The notes below the pieces were generated by a model. That model saw only the letters and a program-made list of their open reading frames with translations, had not been told where the DNA came from and made no database searches. Below are positions 14,519 to 23,952 of a DNA stretch of 64,000 bases, in pieces (position 1 is the first letter of the stretch; each line of letters opens with the position of its first letter). Source of the stretch: Pseudomonas sp. N3-W (GTDB lineage Bacteria > Pseudomonadota > Gammaproteobacteria > Pseudomonadales > Pseudomonadaceae); NCBI RefSeq assembly GCF_024970185.1, contig NZ_CP103965.1, forward strand, positions 1,980,001 to 2,044,000. Reading direction: 5' to 3'. Both the position numbers and the translations under genes were made by a program.

Positions 14519-17500
14519 TGCGTGATCTTCCTGTTGGGATTAGGTATCGAGTAGCCAAAATCTCTGCCGTCATCAATAATTAGCGTCGCGCCCAATATGT
14601 TTTCATTTTTTATGCGGCCAGGTATGGCTACTTCCTTTTCAGTCGGAAACGAATACAGTGGGCCAAGCTCTTTTTTTAGATCGTGTCCTGGTATTTTTTG
14701 CAGTGTGTATAGGTAGCCTACTCTTGTGTTGAATCCGGTGGCAAAAAGTTTTCCGGCATCCCGTGAAGTAGATGTACTAATAAAATTGCTGGGTGGATTA
14801 TCGCTATCAATAGAGTGAAGCAATAAATCATCGCTCTTACCTTTACTCTTGAAACCATTTGCAAATACATCTTCCGGTTCCCGACTGTCTCCACGATATA
14901 AATAGTCTTCTTCGGTTTTTGTCTTGGGCAGGGCCGGTTCATCATTTTTTATAATAGCCTTTTTAGCCGGCTCCTCACCCCCACCCAACGCCCCCTTACA
15001 CCCAACTCCACCCGGACAATCATTCAATCCCAGCGGATCAACCCACCCCGTTGGATTCACCCCATACCGATACCCGTTCAGCCCGCCCGCCAGCTTCACC
15101 GGATCGGGCGTCAGATACCGTCCAAGGTCCGGGCTGTAATACCGATGACGGTTGTAATGCAGCCCCGTTTCCGCGTCGAAATACTGCCCTTGGAATCGCA
15201 GCGGCTGATCCAGTGTCTGCCGTGTATCCGATTCGAGGTGCGCCAATTGCCCGTAGGCGGTGTACCGGGCGGACCAGGCGATCTCGCCGCTGTAATCGGT
15301 CAGTTCCTGCGGGGTGCCGAGGTGGTCGAGTTGGTAGTAGAACGGGCAGGCCTGGCGAGGGCCTTCGCCGTCGAGCATCGCCAGCGGGCGGAAGCTGCCG
15401 GGTTCATAAACATAACTGCGATAGTGTTCAGGACTGTTCTCGGCGACGATCTGGTCGCCTTGCCAGAAAAACTCGGTGGTTCTGCCGTCGACGGTTTTGG
15501 CGATGCGTCGACCAAAGGCGTCGTAGCGGTAACTCGCACAACGGCCCTCCGGCAACGTGACGCCCACTAACCGGTGCTGGCAGTCGTAACGGTATTCGGT
15601 AACAAGGGTTTGCCCGGTGCCGCGTCGCTCACGAATCAGGTTGCCGAATGCGTCATGGTCATAGTGGCGATCGCCTTGCATCAGCAGGCGGTTGCCGCTG
15701 ACGCTCGTCGGCCCCGGACGATGCTGCATCAGCAGATTGCCTGCCGGGTCGTGGGCATAACTTTCCGGCAGTTGATCCCGGGAGTGACGGACGCGGATCA
15801 AGCGGTCGAGAGTGTCGTACTGATAACTGCGCTGGCCGTGGCGGGTGTCGGCGATGTGGTCGAGATTGCCGTTGGCGCTGTAGGCATAGTCGCGGCGGTA
15901 CAGGGCAAATTGCTGTTGGCCTACAGCATGGGCTATCAGGCGGCCCTGATCGTCGTGCTGGTATTCGCTGAGCAACAGGCCTTGTTGGCGCTGTTGCTCG
16001 CGCCCCGCGATAAAAGTGTGGGACGTCAGCCGTGCGCCATTAAGGTCGATGGCTGCCAGTGCGCCGCCCTTGGCGTAGTGGTAATCGAGTGTGCTGTTGT
16101 CTGGCAGGCGCAGGTGGTTGAGCCGGCCACAGGCATCGTAGCCATAACGCAAGGTGGCCCAGCCCTGATGCTCGGTAACCAGGCGGTCTTGGCGGTCGTA
16201 TTCGAACGCCAGCGGATGATCGTGACCGTCGGTGACACTGATCAGCCGGCCAAGGCTGTCATAGTGGTATTCGACCGTTTTCCCGTCGGGCAACGACTTG
16301 ACCAGCAGCCTTCCCGCCGCATCCCGCTGATAGCCGGTAATCAGCTGTGAGCCGTCGTCGCCGAACTCGATTTTTTCCAGCAGGTGGCCGTTGAGGTCGT
16401 AGGCATAAGCGGTACGACGACCGTCGAATCCGGTTTCCTGTCGGATCAAGCCGTTGGTGGTGTAGTCCAGCCGATAGTGTTCGCCGGACTCGTTTTCGAT
16501 CCCGGTCAGCAGCAGTCGCGCGCTGTCATAGCGGTACTTGAGCTCAGTACCGTCGGCATTGATCCGGCGGCTGACCAGGTGCAAATCGTCGGCGTATTCA
16601 TAACGGGTGACCCGGCCCAGTTCATCCCGTTCGGCGGTGATCTTGCCGTACGCGTTATAGCTGAATGCGCGGGTGGCGCCTGTCGGCAGGATGATCTGGA
16701 TCAGTCGGCCGATGGCGTCCCATTGGTACCGGCTGACGGCACCGTGTTCATCCTCGGTGGTCGTCCGGTTACCGAGTACGTCGTAGCAATAGCGTCGTTG
16801 GGTGCCATCGGGCCGGGTTTCCTCGACCAGGTGCCCGGCGGCATCCCAGGCCAACAGATGTCGGCTGTTGTCCGGATAGCGGGTCGACAGCAACCGGCCT
16901 TGTTTGTCGTAGTGGTAATGAGTGACATGGCCGTCAGGGTCGGTTGCCTCGGTGATGTCACCTTGAGCATTGCGTTGGTACTTCCATACCGTTTTGCCCC
17001 GACAACGGGCATGCAGAAAACCGTCGCGATACTCGTAGGACGTTGGCTCGTCTTCCGGTGGAATAACGGCAACAAGTCGTCCGACTTCGTCATATTGATA
17101 CCGGGTAACCGCGCCGAGCGGGTCCTGTTCGGCAATTAGCCTCCCGCTGTCGTCGTAGCGTTTGTGATGCTCGCCGCCGTTGGCTTCAACCCGGCGTACC
17201 AACCTTGCCTGGTCATCGTGAACATAGGTTTCTTCGCTGCCATCGACGTATTTGACCACCACGCCGCCGTGGTCATCCCAGATGTAAGCGGTGTCTATCT
17301 GCGCAAATGTCGCCCAATGCCGTGCACATCGCGCAGCCTTGCCGGACTTTTCCCACTCCCAAAAGAAACTCGCCCCACCGGCCAGTTGCCGTTGCAGGAT
17401 CACGTGTTGGTCGTCGTAGTCGTAGCGCTCGGTTTCGCCGGCGGCGTTGGTTGCTTCGATCAGTCGATGACGGGCGTCGTAGCGGTAGGAAACCAGCGTT

Positions 17501-19392
17501 TGTGCTGTGCGCCAGGAGTCGGCCAACGTGTCGGCGGGGTGAAACGTCTGATACTTGATGGCGATCAGATGCCTTCGCTCGTAACTCAACAACAGCGAAC
17601 GTCCGGCACCGTTGTCGAGGCGTTGAATGCGATCCTGACTATCGCGGGTGATGCGCAACCGGTTGCCGTATGCATCACTGATGGCGGTCAGTCGCCCGCC
17701 GCGAAAGTGATAAAACCGCGCGGCTTCCCCGGCCAAAGCGAGGATCAGCTCCTCCGGCTCGTTGCCGAGGTAGATCGCTGCGCGTGACAGGCTGTTATGA
17801 ATCGTCGGGCGCTCGACACTCGGCAGCGGAAATGGCGTGCGCCGGTTTTCGTGGTCGGTCCAGATGACGTGTGCGCCGTCGATGTCCAGTCGATGGGAGA
17901 GGGAATGACTCCAGCCCCAGCCGAGGCCAACATCCATTTCCACGGCGCTGGTGCGGTACAGTCGGGTGAAGTCGAACGGCAACACACCTTTCAGCGTGCC
18001 GTCGTGCAGGGTCAGCAATTCTTCGCCCGTGACCATCGACACCGGACAGCCGTTGGTGCAGGTCAATGCCGCGCAATCAGCGCTCTTTCCGTCAGGATTT
18101 TTTGCCTGATCGGGTGCGTCGTCGTGATGTTGCTGTTTGTTCAGGCGGGTCTGGTTTTCGGATTTGTTGCGGGCAATGGCTACCGGGTTGTTGACCTTTA
18201 CAGCTGGCGCATTTCTGGTCGAAATCTGCAATGGAAGCGCCGGTGCAGGCCGGATTGGCGCGTTCCGGGCGTGGAGCATCAATGGCTTCAGAGCCCCCGC
18301 GTGAGCTGAAAGATCAGATCTGGCGGTGAGCCTGGCCATACGCAGGCTGGCGGCGGCCAGCCATTGTCGGGCCCGTGGCGATTTGACCTTGGCCAGTACC
18401 TTGGCGCTCATGCCGAGCTGCAGGCCGGCAGGCCCGGTAAAACGCGCCAGCAAAAAGCCGATCAGTACGCTGGCGCGAATTTCCGCGACCACCTCGGCAA
18501 TGTATTGCGGCGGCAGCATCTTCAGCCAGCTGGTGAAGGCCGCCAGATGGACGAACATCAACGGCTCGTCGCTCAGCACCAGCAAAATGTTGGCGATGGC
18601 TTCGGTCGAGGCGTTCAGCAGCGCTTCAAGTTCGACTTCGCTCAGGTATTCAAGGAGTTTTTCGCTGTTGGCTTGCAGGTCCGCCAACAGCGCGTAGATC
18701 TGCTTCACGTCATCCCACAAGCCGTGCATGGATTTTTCGAAACCCTGCCAGTCGGCTTGTTGCAACTGGCCATAACGCTCGGTGAAACCGGCCGCGGAAA
18801 ACTCGGCCCACAGCGGCTGGAATTCAGCGGTCCATTCGCTGCGCAACCAGCCTTGCAGTTCATCAATGACGCTCTGGTAGGAGGCGTAAAGCGCTTTGAC
18901 CTGTTCGGGGGAAACATCAGGAAAGAAGGTGATGCGATAGCGGTGGCCCCGCCAGCAGTCGGGAACTTCGAGAATACCGGTGGGGCCGATGGTGGAGTGG
19001 ACGGGCTCATCGAACGTCAGCTCGCCGTTGTGCCCGACGATGACCCGCTCAAGCATGACCGGTGTGTTGCCAATCGGTAAAAACCCTGCGGTGTCGAACA
19101 TATGCACCAGGGTTAACGGGCCGCTGGCCGGGCACATGGCGAGGGTTGAGCTGACGGGGGCAGTGGATTTTTTCGGCGCGCTGAGGCGAACCTCATGGCC
19201 TACGTTGAAGACCTGTTTGACGTCCAGGGCCCAGCCGGTCCAGAAGCTTTCTGCCCAGGCTTCGTAATCATTGAGACAAAGCCGGAAATCACCGATCAGC
19301 GCCTCAAAGTCAGGCTGTTCGGGGTTCATGGCGGCGACCACCAGCAGGCCGATGCTATTGTTCAAGGCCAGCAGCCTATCGGGTTTGAACAT
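14515..19392 (-). CDS. Rhs polymorphic toxin with ADP-ribosyltransferase C-terminal domain
   Basis: ATG 19392 (after GAGGGAG at five bases) gives a protein of 1625 residues. Residues 1-440 are an N-terminal region without a visible PAAR domain. A DUF6531-like start (TNGCPVSMVTGEELL) follows at about 450, then many YD repeats (GYQRDAAGRL, YHYDSLGRLISV) that form the Rhs shell. The core ends in PTGWVDPLGL. The last 169 residues are an ART toxin: LYRGDSREPEDVFANGF (catalytic Arg), FISTSTS (the S-T-S strand) and PTEKEVAIPG (the E-x-E pair), as in cholera and pertussis toxin A chains. Export by a type VI system is likely by family but no such genes are in the window. Confidence 0.88.
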   Translation of the reverse strand: MFKPDRLLALNNSIGLLVVAAMNPEQPDFEALIGDFRLCLNDYEAWAESFWTGWALDVKQVFNVGHEVRLSAPKKSTAPVSSTLAMCPASGPLTLVHMFDTAGFLPIGNTPVMLERVIVGHNGELTFDEPVHSTIGPTGILEVPDCWRGHRYRITFFPDVSPEQVKALYASYQSVIDELQGWLRSEWTAEFQPLWAEFSAAGFTERYGQLQQADWQGFEKSMHGLWDDVKQIYALLADLQANSEKLLEYLSEVELEALLNASTEAIANILLVLSDEPLMFVHLAAFTSWLKMLPPQYIAEVVAEIRASVLIGFLLARFTGPAGLQLGMSAKVLAKVKSPRARQWLAAASLRMARLTARSDLSAHAGALKPLMLHARNAPIRPAPALPLQISTRNAPAVKVNNPVAIARNKSENQTRLNKQQHHDDAPDQAKNPDGKSADCAALTCTNGCPVSMVTGEELLTLHDGTLKGVLPFDFTRLYRTSAVEMDVGLGWGWSHSLSHRLDIDGAHVIWTDHENRRTPFPLPSVERPTIHNSLSRAAIYLGNEPEELILALAGEAARFYHFRGGRLTAISDAYGNRLRITRDSQDRIQRLDNGAGRSLLLSYERRHLIAIKYQTFHPADTLADSWRTAQTLVSYRYDARHRLIEATNAAGETERYDYDDQHVILQRQLAGGASFFWEWEKSGKAARCARHWATFAQIDTAYIWDDHGGVVVKYVDGSEETYVHDDQARLVRRVEANGGEHHKRYDDSGRLIAEQDPLGAVTRYQYDEVGRLVAVIPPEDEPTSYEYRDGFLHARCRGKTVWKYQRNAQGDITEATDPDGHVTHYHYDKQGRLLSTRYPDNSRHLLAWDAAGHLVEETRPDGTQRRYCYDVLGNRTTTEDEHGAVSRYQWDAIGRLIQIILPTGATRAFSYNAYGKITAERDELGRVTRYEYADDLHLVSRRINADGTELKYRYDSARLLLTGIENESGEHYRLDYTTNGLIRQETGFDGRRTAYAYDLNGHLLEKIEFGDDGSQLITGYQRDAAGRLLVKSLPDGKTVEYHYDSLGRLISVTDGHDHPLAFEYDRQDRLVTEHQGWATLRYGYDACGRLNHLRLPDNSTLDYHYAKGGALAAIDLNGARLTSHTFIAGREQQRQQGLLLSEYQHDDQGRLIAHAVGQQQFALYRRDYAYSANGNLDHIADTRHGQRSYQYDTLDRLIRVRHSRDQLPESYAHDPAGNLLMQHRPGPTSVSGNRLLMQGDRHYDHDAFGNLIRERRGTGQTLVTEYRYDCQHRLVGVTLPEGRCASYRYDAFGRRIAKTVDGRTTEFFWQGDQIVAENSPEHYRSYVYEPGSFRPLAMLDGEGPRQACPFYYQLDHLGTPQELTDYSGEIAWSARYTAYGQLAHLESDTRQTLDQPLRFQGQYFDAETGLHYNRHRYYSPDLGRYLTPDPVKLAGGLNGYRYGVNPTGWVDPLGLNDCPGGVGCKGALGGGEEPAKKAIIKNDEPALPKTKTEEDYLYRGDSREPEDVFANGFKSKGKSDDLLLHSIDSDNPPSNFISTSTSRDAGKLFATGFNTRVGYLYTLQKIPGHDLKKELGPLYSFPTEKEVAIPGRIKNENILGATLIIDDGRDFGYSIPNPNRKITQ

Positions 19393-19650
19393 TCGCACTC
19401 CCTCGCGCGGGTCAATTAGGTGCGCGAGACTTTGCGGGGGATCAACGAGGAAATAAGTCGGGAAAGTAGGCGTTTGATGTAGGGCAAATCGCTAAATCAT
19501 GGCGAGTCATTCGGTGCGGAGTTTTTATTGGCGGGAATTGACCGTTGCCCTGGGCCGGTTGCGATCGTTATGCTGCTGAAACCTTTAATCGATCACGGAT
19601 CCGGCCGTACCTCAGCCGCCTGGGATGTCATTAAAAACGGATCAGATGCG
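19393..19650. other. divergent intergenic region between rhs and the HAD gene
   Basis: No gene is seen in these 258 bases. They must hold the promoters of the rhs gene (minus) and of the HAD phosphatase gene (plus). The plus-strand frame stays open upstream of ATG 19651 but lacks HAD family sequence. Confidence 0.4.
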
Positions 19651-20346
19651 ATGAATGCACCGCTTAAAGAGTTGGGCCCGATCAAAGCCGTGATTTTCGA
19701 TATGGACGGCTTGCTGCTGGACACCGAGGGCATCTACACCGAGGTCACCTCGATCATCGCTAAGCGTTATGGCCGTACGTTCGACTGGAGCATCAAACAG
19801 AACATCATCGGCCGTGGCGCAGGTGATCTGGCGCGCTATGTGGTCGAGGCACTGGATTTGCCTATCACGGCCGAAGAGTTTCTGGTGATTCGAGAGCCGT
19901 TGATGCGCGAGCGATTTCCCTCGGCGCTGGCGATGCCGGGCGCGGAGCAACTGGTTCGGCATTTGAAGGCCAATAACATCCCGATTGCGGTGGGTACCAG
20001 TTCTTCGCGTCAGTCCTTCGGTCAGAAAACCACCTTGCACCGTGACTGGTTTGCGCTGTTCGACTTTATCGTCACGGCTGACGACCCCGAGGTTGGCGCG
20101 GCGAAACCGGCGCCGGATATTTTCCTGACGGCGGCCCGGCGTCTCGGTGTTGCACCTGAAGATTGCCTGGTGTTCGAGGATTCGCCGTTCGGCGTCACCG
20201 CTGCGAAAGCGGCCGGGATGACCGCCATTGCAATCCCGGACGCGGCCATGGCCGATGAAAAATACGCCCATGCCGACAGCATTCTGCGTACGCTGAAAGC
20301 GTTTGAACCAGGCGCCTGCGGCTTGCCGGCGCTGGATTGGGTCTGA
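19651..20346 (+). CDS. HAD-superfamily phosphatase, subfamily IA
   Basis: This 231-residue cytoplasmic hydrolase has all HAD motifs: motif I VIFDMDGLLLDTE near residue 14 with nucleophile Asp and general-acid Asp, motif II GTSSSRQS, and motifs III/IV KPAPDIF...CLVFEDSPFGV. The helical cap after motif I is the C1 type. The sequence class includes pseudouridine-5'-monophosphatase and 2-deoxyglucose-6-phosphatase-like enzymes, so a small phosphorylated metabolite is the likely substrate, but which one cannot be told. ATG 19651 is used because the motif I spacing is normal there; the frame extends further upstream without family sequence. Confidence 0.85.
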   Translation: MNAPLKELGPIKAVIFDMDGLLLDTEGIYTEVTSIIAKRYGRTFDWSIKQNIIGRGAGDLARYVVEALDLPITAEEFLVIREPLMRERFPSALAMPGAEQLVRHLKANNIPIAVGTSSSRQSFGQKTTLHRDWFALFDFIVTADDPEVGAAKPAPDIFLTAARRLGVAPEDCLVFEDSPFGVTAAKAAGMTAIAIPDAAMADEKYAHADSILRTLKAFEPGACGLPALDWV

Positions 20347-20360
20347 CAGCTCGGTACAAA

Positions 20361-20400
20361 AAAAACGCCGGCAACCTGTCAAGGGTTGCCGGCGTTTTTG
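20361..20400. terminator. bidirectional terminator
   Basis: AAACGCCGGCAACC (20363-20376) is inverted at 20384-20397 (GGTTGCCGGCGTTT), with A and T runs at either side. It serves both the HAD gene and the convergent SDR gene. Confidence 0.9.
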
Positions 20401-20417
20401 TTTGCGCGTTCAGTGCA

Positions 20418-21164
20418 TCAGGCGCCAAAGCCGCCATCGATGGTCAGGCTGGCGCCGGTGATGTAGCCGGCTTCCGGGCCGACCAGGTAGGCCACGAAAC
20501 TGGCAATTTCTTCCACATGGCCATAACGACCCACTGCCATCAACGGGATCAGGCTGTCGGCAAAATCGCCGTCGGCCGGGTTCATGTCGGTGTCGACCGG
20601 GCCGGGCTGCACGTTGTTGATGGTGATGCCGCGTGGGCCGAGGTCACGAGCCAGGCCTTTGGTCAGGCCGACCAGTGCCGACTTGCTCATGGCGTACGGA
20701 CCACCACCGGCAAAGGGCATGCGGTCGGCGTTGGTGCTGCCGATGTTGATGACGCGACCGCCTTCGGTCATGTGTTTGGCGGCGGCCTGGGTGGCGATAA
20801 ACACGCTGCGTACGTTGATCGCCAACGTCCGGTCGAAGTCTTCGAGCTTGAAATCTTCCAGCGGTCCGACGGCCAGCACGCCAGCGTTGTTGACCAGAAT
20901 GTCCAGGCGACCGAAGGCGTCGACGGTCGCGGCGACAGCATTGCGAATGGCGTCGGCATCAGCACTGTCGGCCTTGATGGCCAGGGCTTTGCCACCGTTG
21001 GCGATGATGCTGTCTTGCAGGTCTTCAGCTTTGGTGGTGGAACTGACGTAGGTGAAGGCGACGCTCGCGCCTTCGGCGGCCAGGCGTTTGACGATGGCAG
21101 CGCCGATGCCGCGGGAGCCGCCTTGAATCAGAGCTACTTTGCCAGTGAGCTGTTGAGTGGTCAT
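20418..21164 (-). CDS. short-chain dehydrogenase/reductase (classical SDR)
   Basis: This 248-residue NAD(P)-dependent oxidoreductase has the cofactor motif GGSRGIG near residue 15, NNAG at about 90, a catalytic Ser in INIGSTNADRM, and the Tyr-x-x-x-Lys pair in PYAMSKSA. The C-terminus GASLTIDGGF is typical of FabG-like SDRs. GGAG six bases before ATG 21164 fixes the start; the longer frame to 21500 overlaps the divergent regulator and is spurious. The Arg after GGS suggests NADPH preference. The divergent LysR gene probably controls it. Substrate unknown. Confidence 0.9.
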   Translation of the reverse strand: MTTQQLTGKVALIQGGSRGIGAAIVKRLAAEGASVAFTYVSSTTKAEDLQDSIIANGGKALAIKADSADADAIRNAVAATVDAFGRLDILVNNAGVLAVGPLEDFKLEDFDRTLAINVRSVFIATQAAAKHMTEGGRVINIGSTNADRMPFAGGGPYAMSKSALVGLTKGLARDLGPRGITINNVQPGPVDTDMNPADGDFADSLIPLMAVGRYGHVEEIASFVAYLVGPEAGYITGASLTIDGGFGA

Positions 21165-21231
21165 GTCGATCTCCAGAAGTGCAAGGCCGGATGCCTTGTG
21201 GTTGGCGTCGAGTATCGACTTCGCATTACCC

Positions 21232-21267
21232 TCTGTGTAGACCCTAATTACGATAGTCTGTGTAAAC
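21232..21267. promoter_or_regulatory. direct repeat in the SDR/LysR divergent region
   Basis: TCTGTGTAGAC (21232-21242) and TCTGTGTAAAC (21257-21267) are direct repeats 25 bases apart in the 124-base region between divergent genes, a plausible LysR binding region. No experimental support. Confidence 0.45.
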
Positions 21268-21288
21268 CAGAAGTTTATAGTGGCGGTT

Positions 21289-22212
21289 ATGGAAACCTTC
21301 AGCAGTATCGAATGCTTCGTGCGCAGTGCCGAAGTCGGAAGCTTCGCCGAGGCAGCCCGGCGTCTGAGCCTGACCCCGGCCGCCGTCGGCAAGAGCGTCG
21401 CCAAGCTGGAGGCGCGACTGGGTGTTCGGCTGTTCCAGCGCAGCACGCGCAGCCTGACGCTGACGGAAGCCGGGCAGCTGTTTTTGGGTGAGGTCAGCAC
21501 CAGCCTCTACACCATTCAAAACGCCGTGGCGAATCTGGCCAGCGCCGAAGGGCGCCCGGCGGGGACGCTGAAAGTCAGCATGGGCACGGTGTTCGGGCGT
21601 CTGTACATCGTGCCGTTGCTGGCTGAGTTTGTGCAGCGTTTTCCAGCGATCAGCCCGGACTGGCACTTCGATAACCGTCAGGTCGACCTGATTGCCCAAG
21701 GCTTTGATGCGGCGATTGGCGGTGGCTTCGAGCTGCCCCAAGGTGTGGTGGCGCGCAAGTTGACGCCGGCGCACCGGGTGCTGGTGGCTTCGCACGACTA
21801 CTTGGCGGGACGTAAGGCGATTATCGAGCCGGACGATCTGGGGCACTGTGGCGGTATCCTGATTCGCTCACCACAGACCGGTCGCGTGCGCTCGTGGCAG
21901 TTGACCAGTCGCACCGGAGACCATCGTCCCCTGGAACTCAAGGCGCGAATGACCATGAGCGATTCGGAAGCGGCCTGCGCCTGCGCGGCGCAGAATCTGG
22001 GCGTTGCGCTGGTGAGCATGCCGTTTGCCGTGGGCTACCTGGAGGCCGGCACCTTGCAGCGTGTGTTGCCGGACTGGTATGTCGACGATGGCAATATTTC
22101 AATCTATTACGCCGAACACAAGCTGTTGCCGGGCAAGACGCGGGCGTTTGTGGATTTTGTGATCGAGCAGTTTGCGAAGCAGGGGTTGGCCGCGCGGTTC
22201 AGTGCAATTTGA
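21289..22212 (+). CDS. LysR-family transcriptional regulator
   Basis: This 307-residue protein has the N-terminal winged helix (METFSSIECFVRSAEVGSFA ... LTPAAVGKSVAKLEARLGVRLFQRSTRS) and a C-terminal periplasmic-binding-protein-like effector domain (from about residue 90, GTLKVSMGTVFGRLYIVPLL). It is of the CrgA/DsdC-like subgroup that often regulates a divergent oxidoreductase; here the SDR gene starts 124 bases away on the other strand. ATG 21289 is used rather than the GTG at 21280. The direct repeat at 21232-21267 may be its site. Confidence 0.9.
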   Translation: METFSSIECFVRSAEVGSFAEAARRLSLTPAAVGKSVAKLEARLGVRLFQRSTRSLTLTEAGQLFLGEVSTSLYTIQNAVANLASAEGRPAGTLKVSMGTVFGRLYIVPLLAEFVQRFPAISPDWHFDNRQVDLIAQGFDAAIGGGFELPQGVVARKLTPAHRVLVASHDYLAGRKAIIEPDDLGHCGGILIRSPQTGRVRSWQLTSRTGDHRPLELKARMTMSDSEAACACAAQNLGVALVSMPFAVGYLEAGTLQRVLPDWYVDDGNISIYYAEHKLLPGKTRAFVDFVIEQFAKQGLAARFSAI

Positions 22213-22233
22213 GTTCGGCTTTAGACCGAGGCG

Positions 22234-22316
22234 CGGCTTGCTCGCGAAGGCTGCCTGTCAGCCAACATTCATGTAGCTGACACACCGCTTTCGCGAGCAG
22301 GCTCACTCCCACAGGG
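22234..22316. repeat. REP doublet
   Basis: GCGGCTTGCTCGCGAAGG and the inverted TTTCGCGAGCAGGCTCACTC flank a linker containing AACATTCATGTAGCTGACA. Lies between convergent lysR and cysH. Confidence 0.75.
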
Positions 22317-22335
22317 GATATACAGGGCAGGGGGA

Positions 22336-23076
22336 TTATGCCTTTGACTTGCCGATGATATTCCCCGCATGCAGCCCACACTCTTTCTGCGTCGCCTCTT
22401 CCCACCACCAGCGGCCTTCGCGTTCATGCTGGTTTGGCAACACGGGGCGGGTGCAGGGCTCGCAGCCGATGCTGATGAACCCGCGCTCATGCAGACTGTT
22501 GTACGGCAGTTCGAGCATGCGGATGTAGCCCCAGATCTCTTCGCTGGTCATTTGCGCCAGCGGGTTGAATTTGTACAGGGTGCGTTCCGGGGTTGAGAAC
22601 GCGGTGTCGATTTCCAGCACCGCGACGGCGCTGCGGGTGCCGGGGCTCTGGTCCCGGCGCTGGCCGGTGGCCCATGCCGTCACGCCGGACAGCTTGCGGC
22701 GCAGTGGCTCTATCTTGCGGATGCCGCAGCATTCGCCATGGCCATCCTTGTAGAAGCTGAACAGGCCTTTTTCTTTCACGAACGGTTCAAGTTTCGTGTA
22801 GTCCGGCGACACCAGTTCAATGTCGATCTTGTAGTGCTCGCGCACCTGATCGATGAAACGATAGGTTTCCGGGTGCAGCCGGCCAGTGTCCAGGCTGAAC
22901 ACCTTGACGTTCTTGTTCAGCTTCCAGGCCATGTCCACGAGCACCACGTCCTCGGCGCCGCTGAAGGATATCCACAGGTCATCGCCAAACTCGGCGAATG
23001 CGAGTTTCAGAATGTCCTGGGCGGATTTGTTGGCATAGGTCGTGGCGAGTTCCACGACATCGAACGATGGGCTCAT
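22336..23076 (-). CDS. cysH: adenosine 5'-phosphosulfate reductase (thioredoxin-dependent)
   Basis: This 246-residue enzyme of assimilatory sulfate reduction reduces activated sulfate to sulfite in the cytoplasm. The P-loop-like [14 protein letters not shown], the [11 protein letters not shown] stretch and the C-terminal ECGLH with catalytic Cys are present. Cys pairs in GECCGIRK and CEPCTRP are the ligands of the [4Fe-4S] cluster that marks enzymes using APS rather than PAPS, as known in Pseudomonas. AGGA precedes ATG 23076. Gene order cysH-thrH-pabB follows that of P. aeruginosa as I recall it. Confidence 0.93.
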   Translation of the reverse strand: MSPSFDVVELATTYANKSAQDILKLAFAEFGDDLWISFSGAEDVVLVDMAWKLNKNVKVFSLDTGRLHPETYRFIDQVREHYKIDIELVSPDYTKLEPFVKEKGLFSFYKDGHGECCGIRKIEPLRRKLSGVTAWATGQRRDQSPGTRSAVAVLEIDTAFSTPERTLYKFNPLAQMTSEEIWGYIRMLELPYNSLHERGFISIGCEPCTRPVLPNQHEREGRWWWEEATQKECGLHAGNIIGKSKA

Positions 23077-23249
23077 CAGGGCGGCTTCCTACAGGTCAAT
23101 GGCGCTGGGCGCTCTATATGGAGCAGATGGTAACAAAATCCTGCCACCGCTGGCGCGCCCTCCGCGTTGCGCAGGTGGGGCTGAATCGCTAGAGTTCGGC
23201 AGTCCTTTTGCTCGCTCGACTCAATAATCAATACAAATGGGAGTGTCTT

Positions 23250-23867
23250 GTGGAAATTGCCTGTCTGGATCTTGAAGGTGTGTTGGTCCCGGAAATCTGG
23301 ATCGCCTTCGCTGAAAAAACCGGTATCGAATCCCTCAGGGCTACCACCCGCGATATTCCCGATTACGATGTGCTGATGAAGCAGCGCCTGCGGATCCTCG
23401 ACGAGCATGGCCTCAAGCTGTCAGACATCCAGGAAGTGATCGCCACGCTCAAGCCGCTGGACGGCGCCATCGAGTTCGTCGACTGGCTGCGCGAGCGCTT
23501 TCAGGTGGTGATTCTGTCGGACACCTTCTATGAGTTTTCCCAGCCGCTGATGCGTCAACTGGGTTTCCCGACCTTGCTTTGCCATCGTCTGATCACTGAC
23601 GACGCCGGACGGGTGACCAGTTATCAGTTGCGCCAGAAAGACCCCAAGCGGCAGTCGGTCCTGGCCTTCAAGAGCCTGTACTACCGGGTGATTGCGGCGG
23701 GCGATTCCTATAACGACACCACGATGCTGGGCGAGGCGGATGCCGGGATTCTGTTCCATGCGCCGGATAATGTGATTCGCGAGTTTCCGCAGTTTCCGGC
23801 GGTGCACAGTTTTGCCGATTTGAAGCAAGAGTTCATCAAGGCTTCCAACCGGGCCTTGAGTCTGTAG
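23250..23867 (+). CDS. thrH: ThrH phosphoserine phosphatase / homoserine phosphotransferase
   Basis: This 205-residue HAD enzyme is nearly identical by eye to P. aeruginosa ThrH. The start is GTG 23250 after GGGAG at six bases, giving VEIACLDLEGVLVPEIWIAF with motif I DLEG. Motif II is VVILSDTFYEF and the acidic motif is AAGDSYNDTTML. The enzyme removes phosphate from phosphoserine and can pass it to homoserine, linking serine and threonine synthesis. The upstream extension to 23208 has no family sequence. Confidence 0.93.
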   Translation: MEIACLDLEGVLVPEIWIAFAEKTGIESLRATTRDIPDYDVLMKQRLRILDEHGLKLSDIQEVIATLKPLDGAIEFVDWLRERFQVVILSDTFYEFSQPLMRQLGFPTLLCHRLITDDAGRVTSYQLRQKDPKRQSVLAFKSLYYRVIAAGDSYNDTTMLGEADAGILFHAPDNVIREFPQFPAVHSFADLKQEFIKASNRALSL

Positions 23868-23880
23868 TTGTCTGCTCGGA

Positions 23881-23950
23881 CGCCTTCGCGGGCAAGCCCG
23901 CTCTCACAGAAGAACGCATTCCAATGTGGGAGCGGGCTTGCCCGCGATGC
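23881..23950. repeat. REP doublet (GGGCAAGCCCGC type)
   Basis: TTCGCGGGCAAGCCCGCTCT and the inverted GTGGGAGCGGGCTTGCCCGC lie between convergent thrH and pabB. Confidence 0.75.
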
Positions 23951-23952
23951 TT

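Noticed and set aside
20337..21491. 384-codon plus-strand open frame opposite the SDR gene
   Set aside because: Runs through a bidirectional terminator and opposite a well-supported SDR gene and the divergent promoter region.
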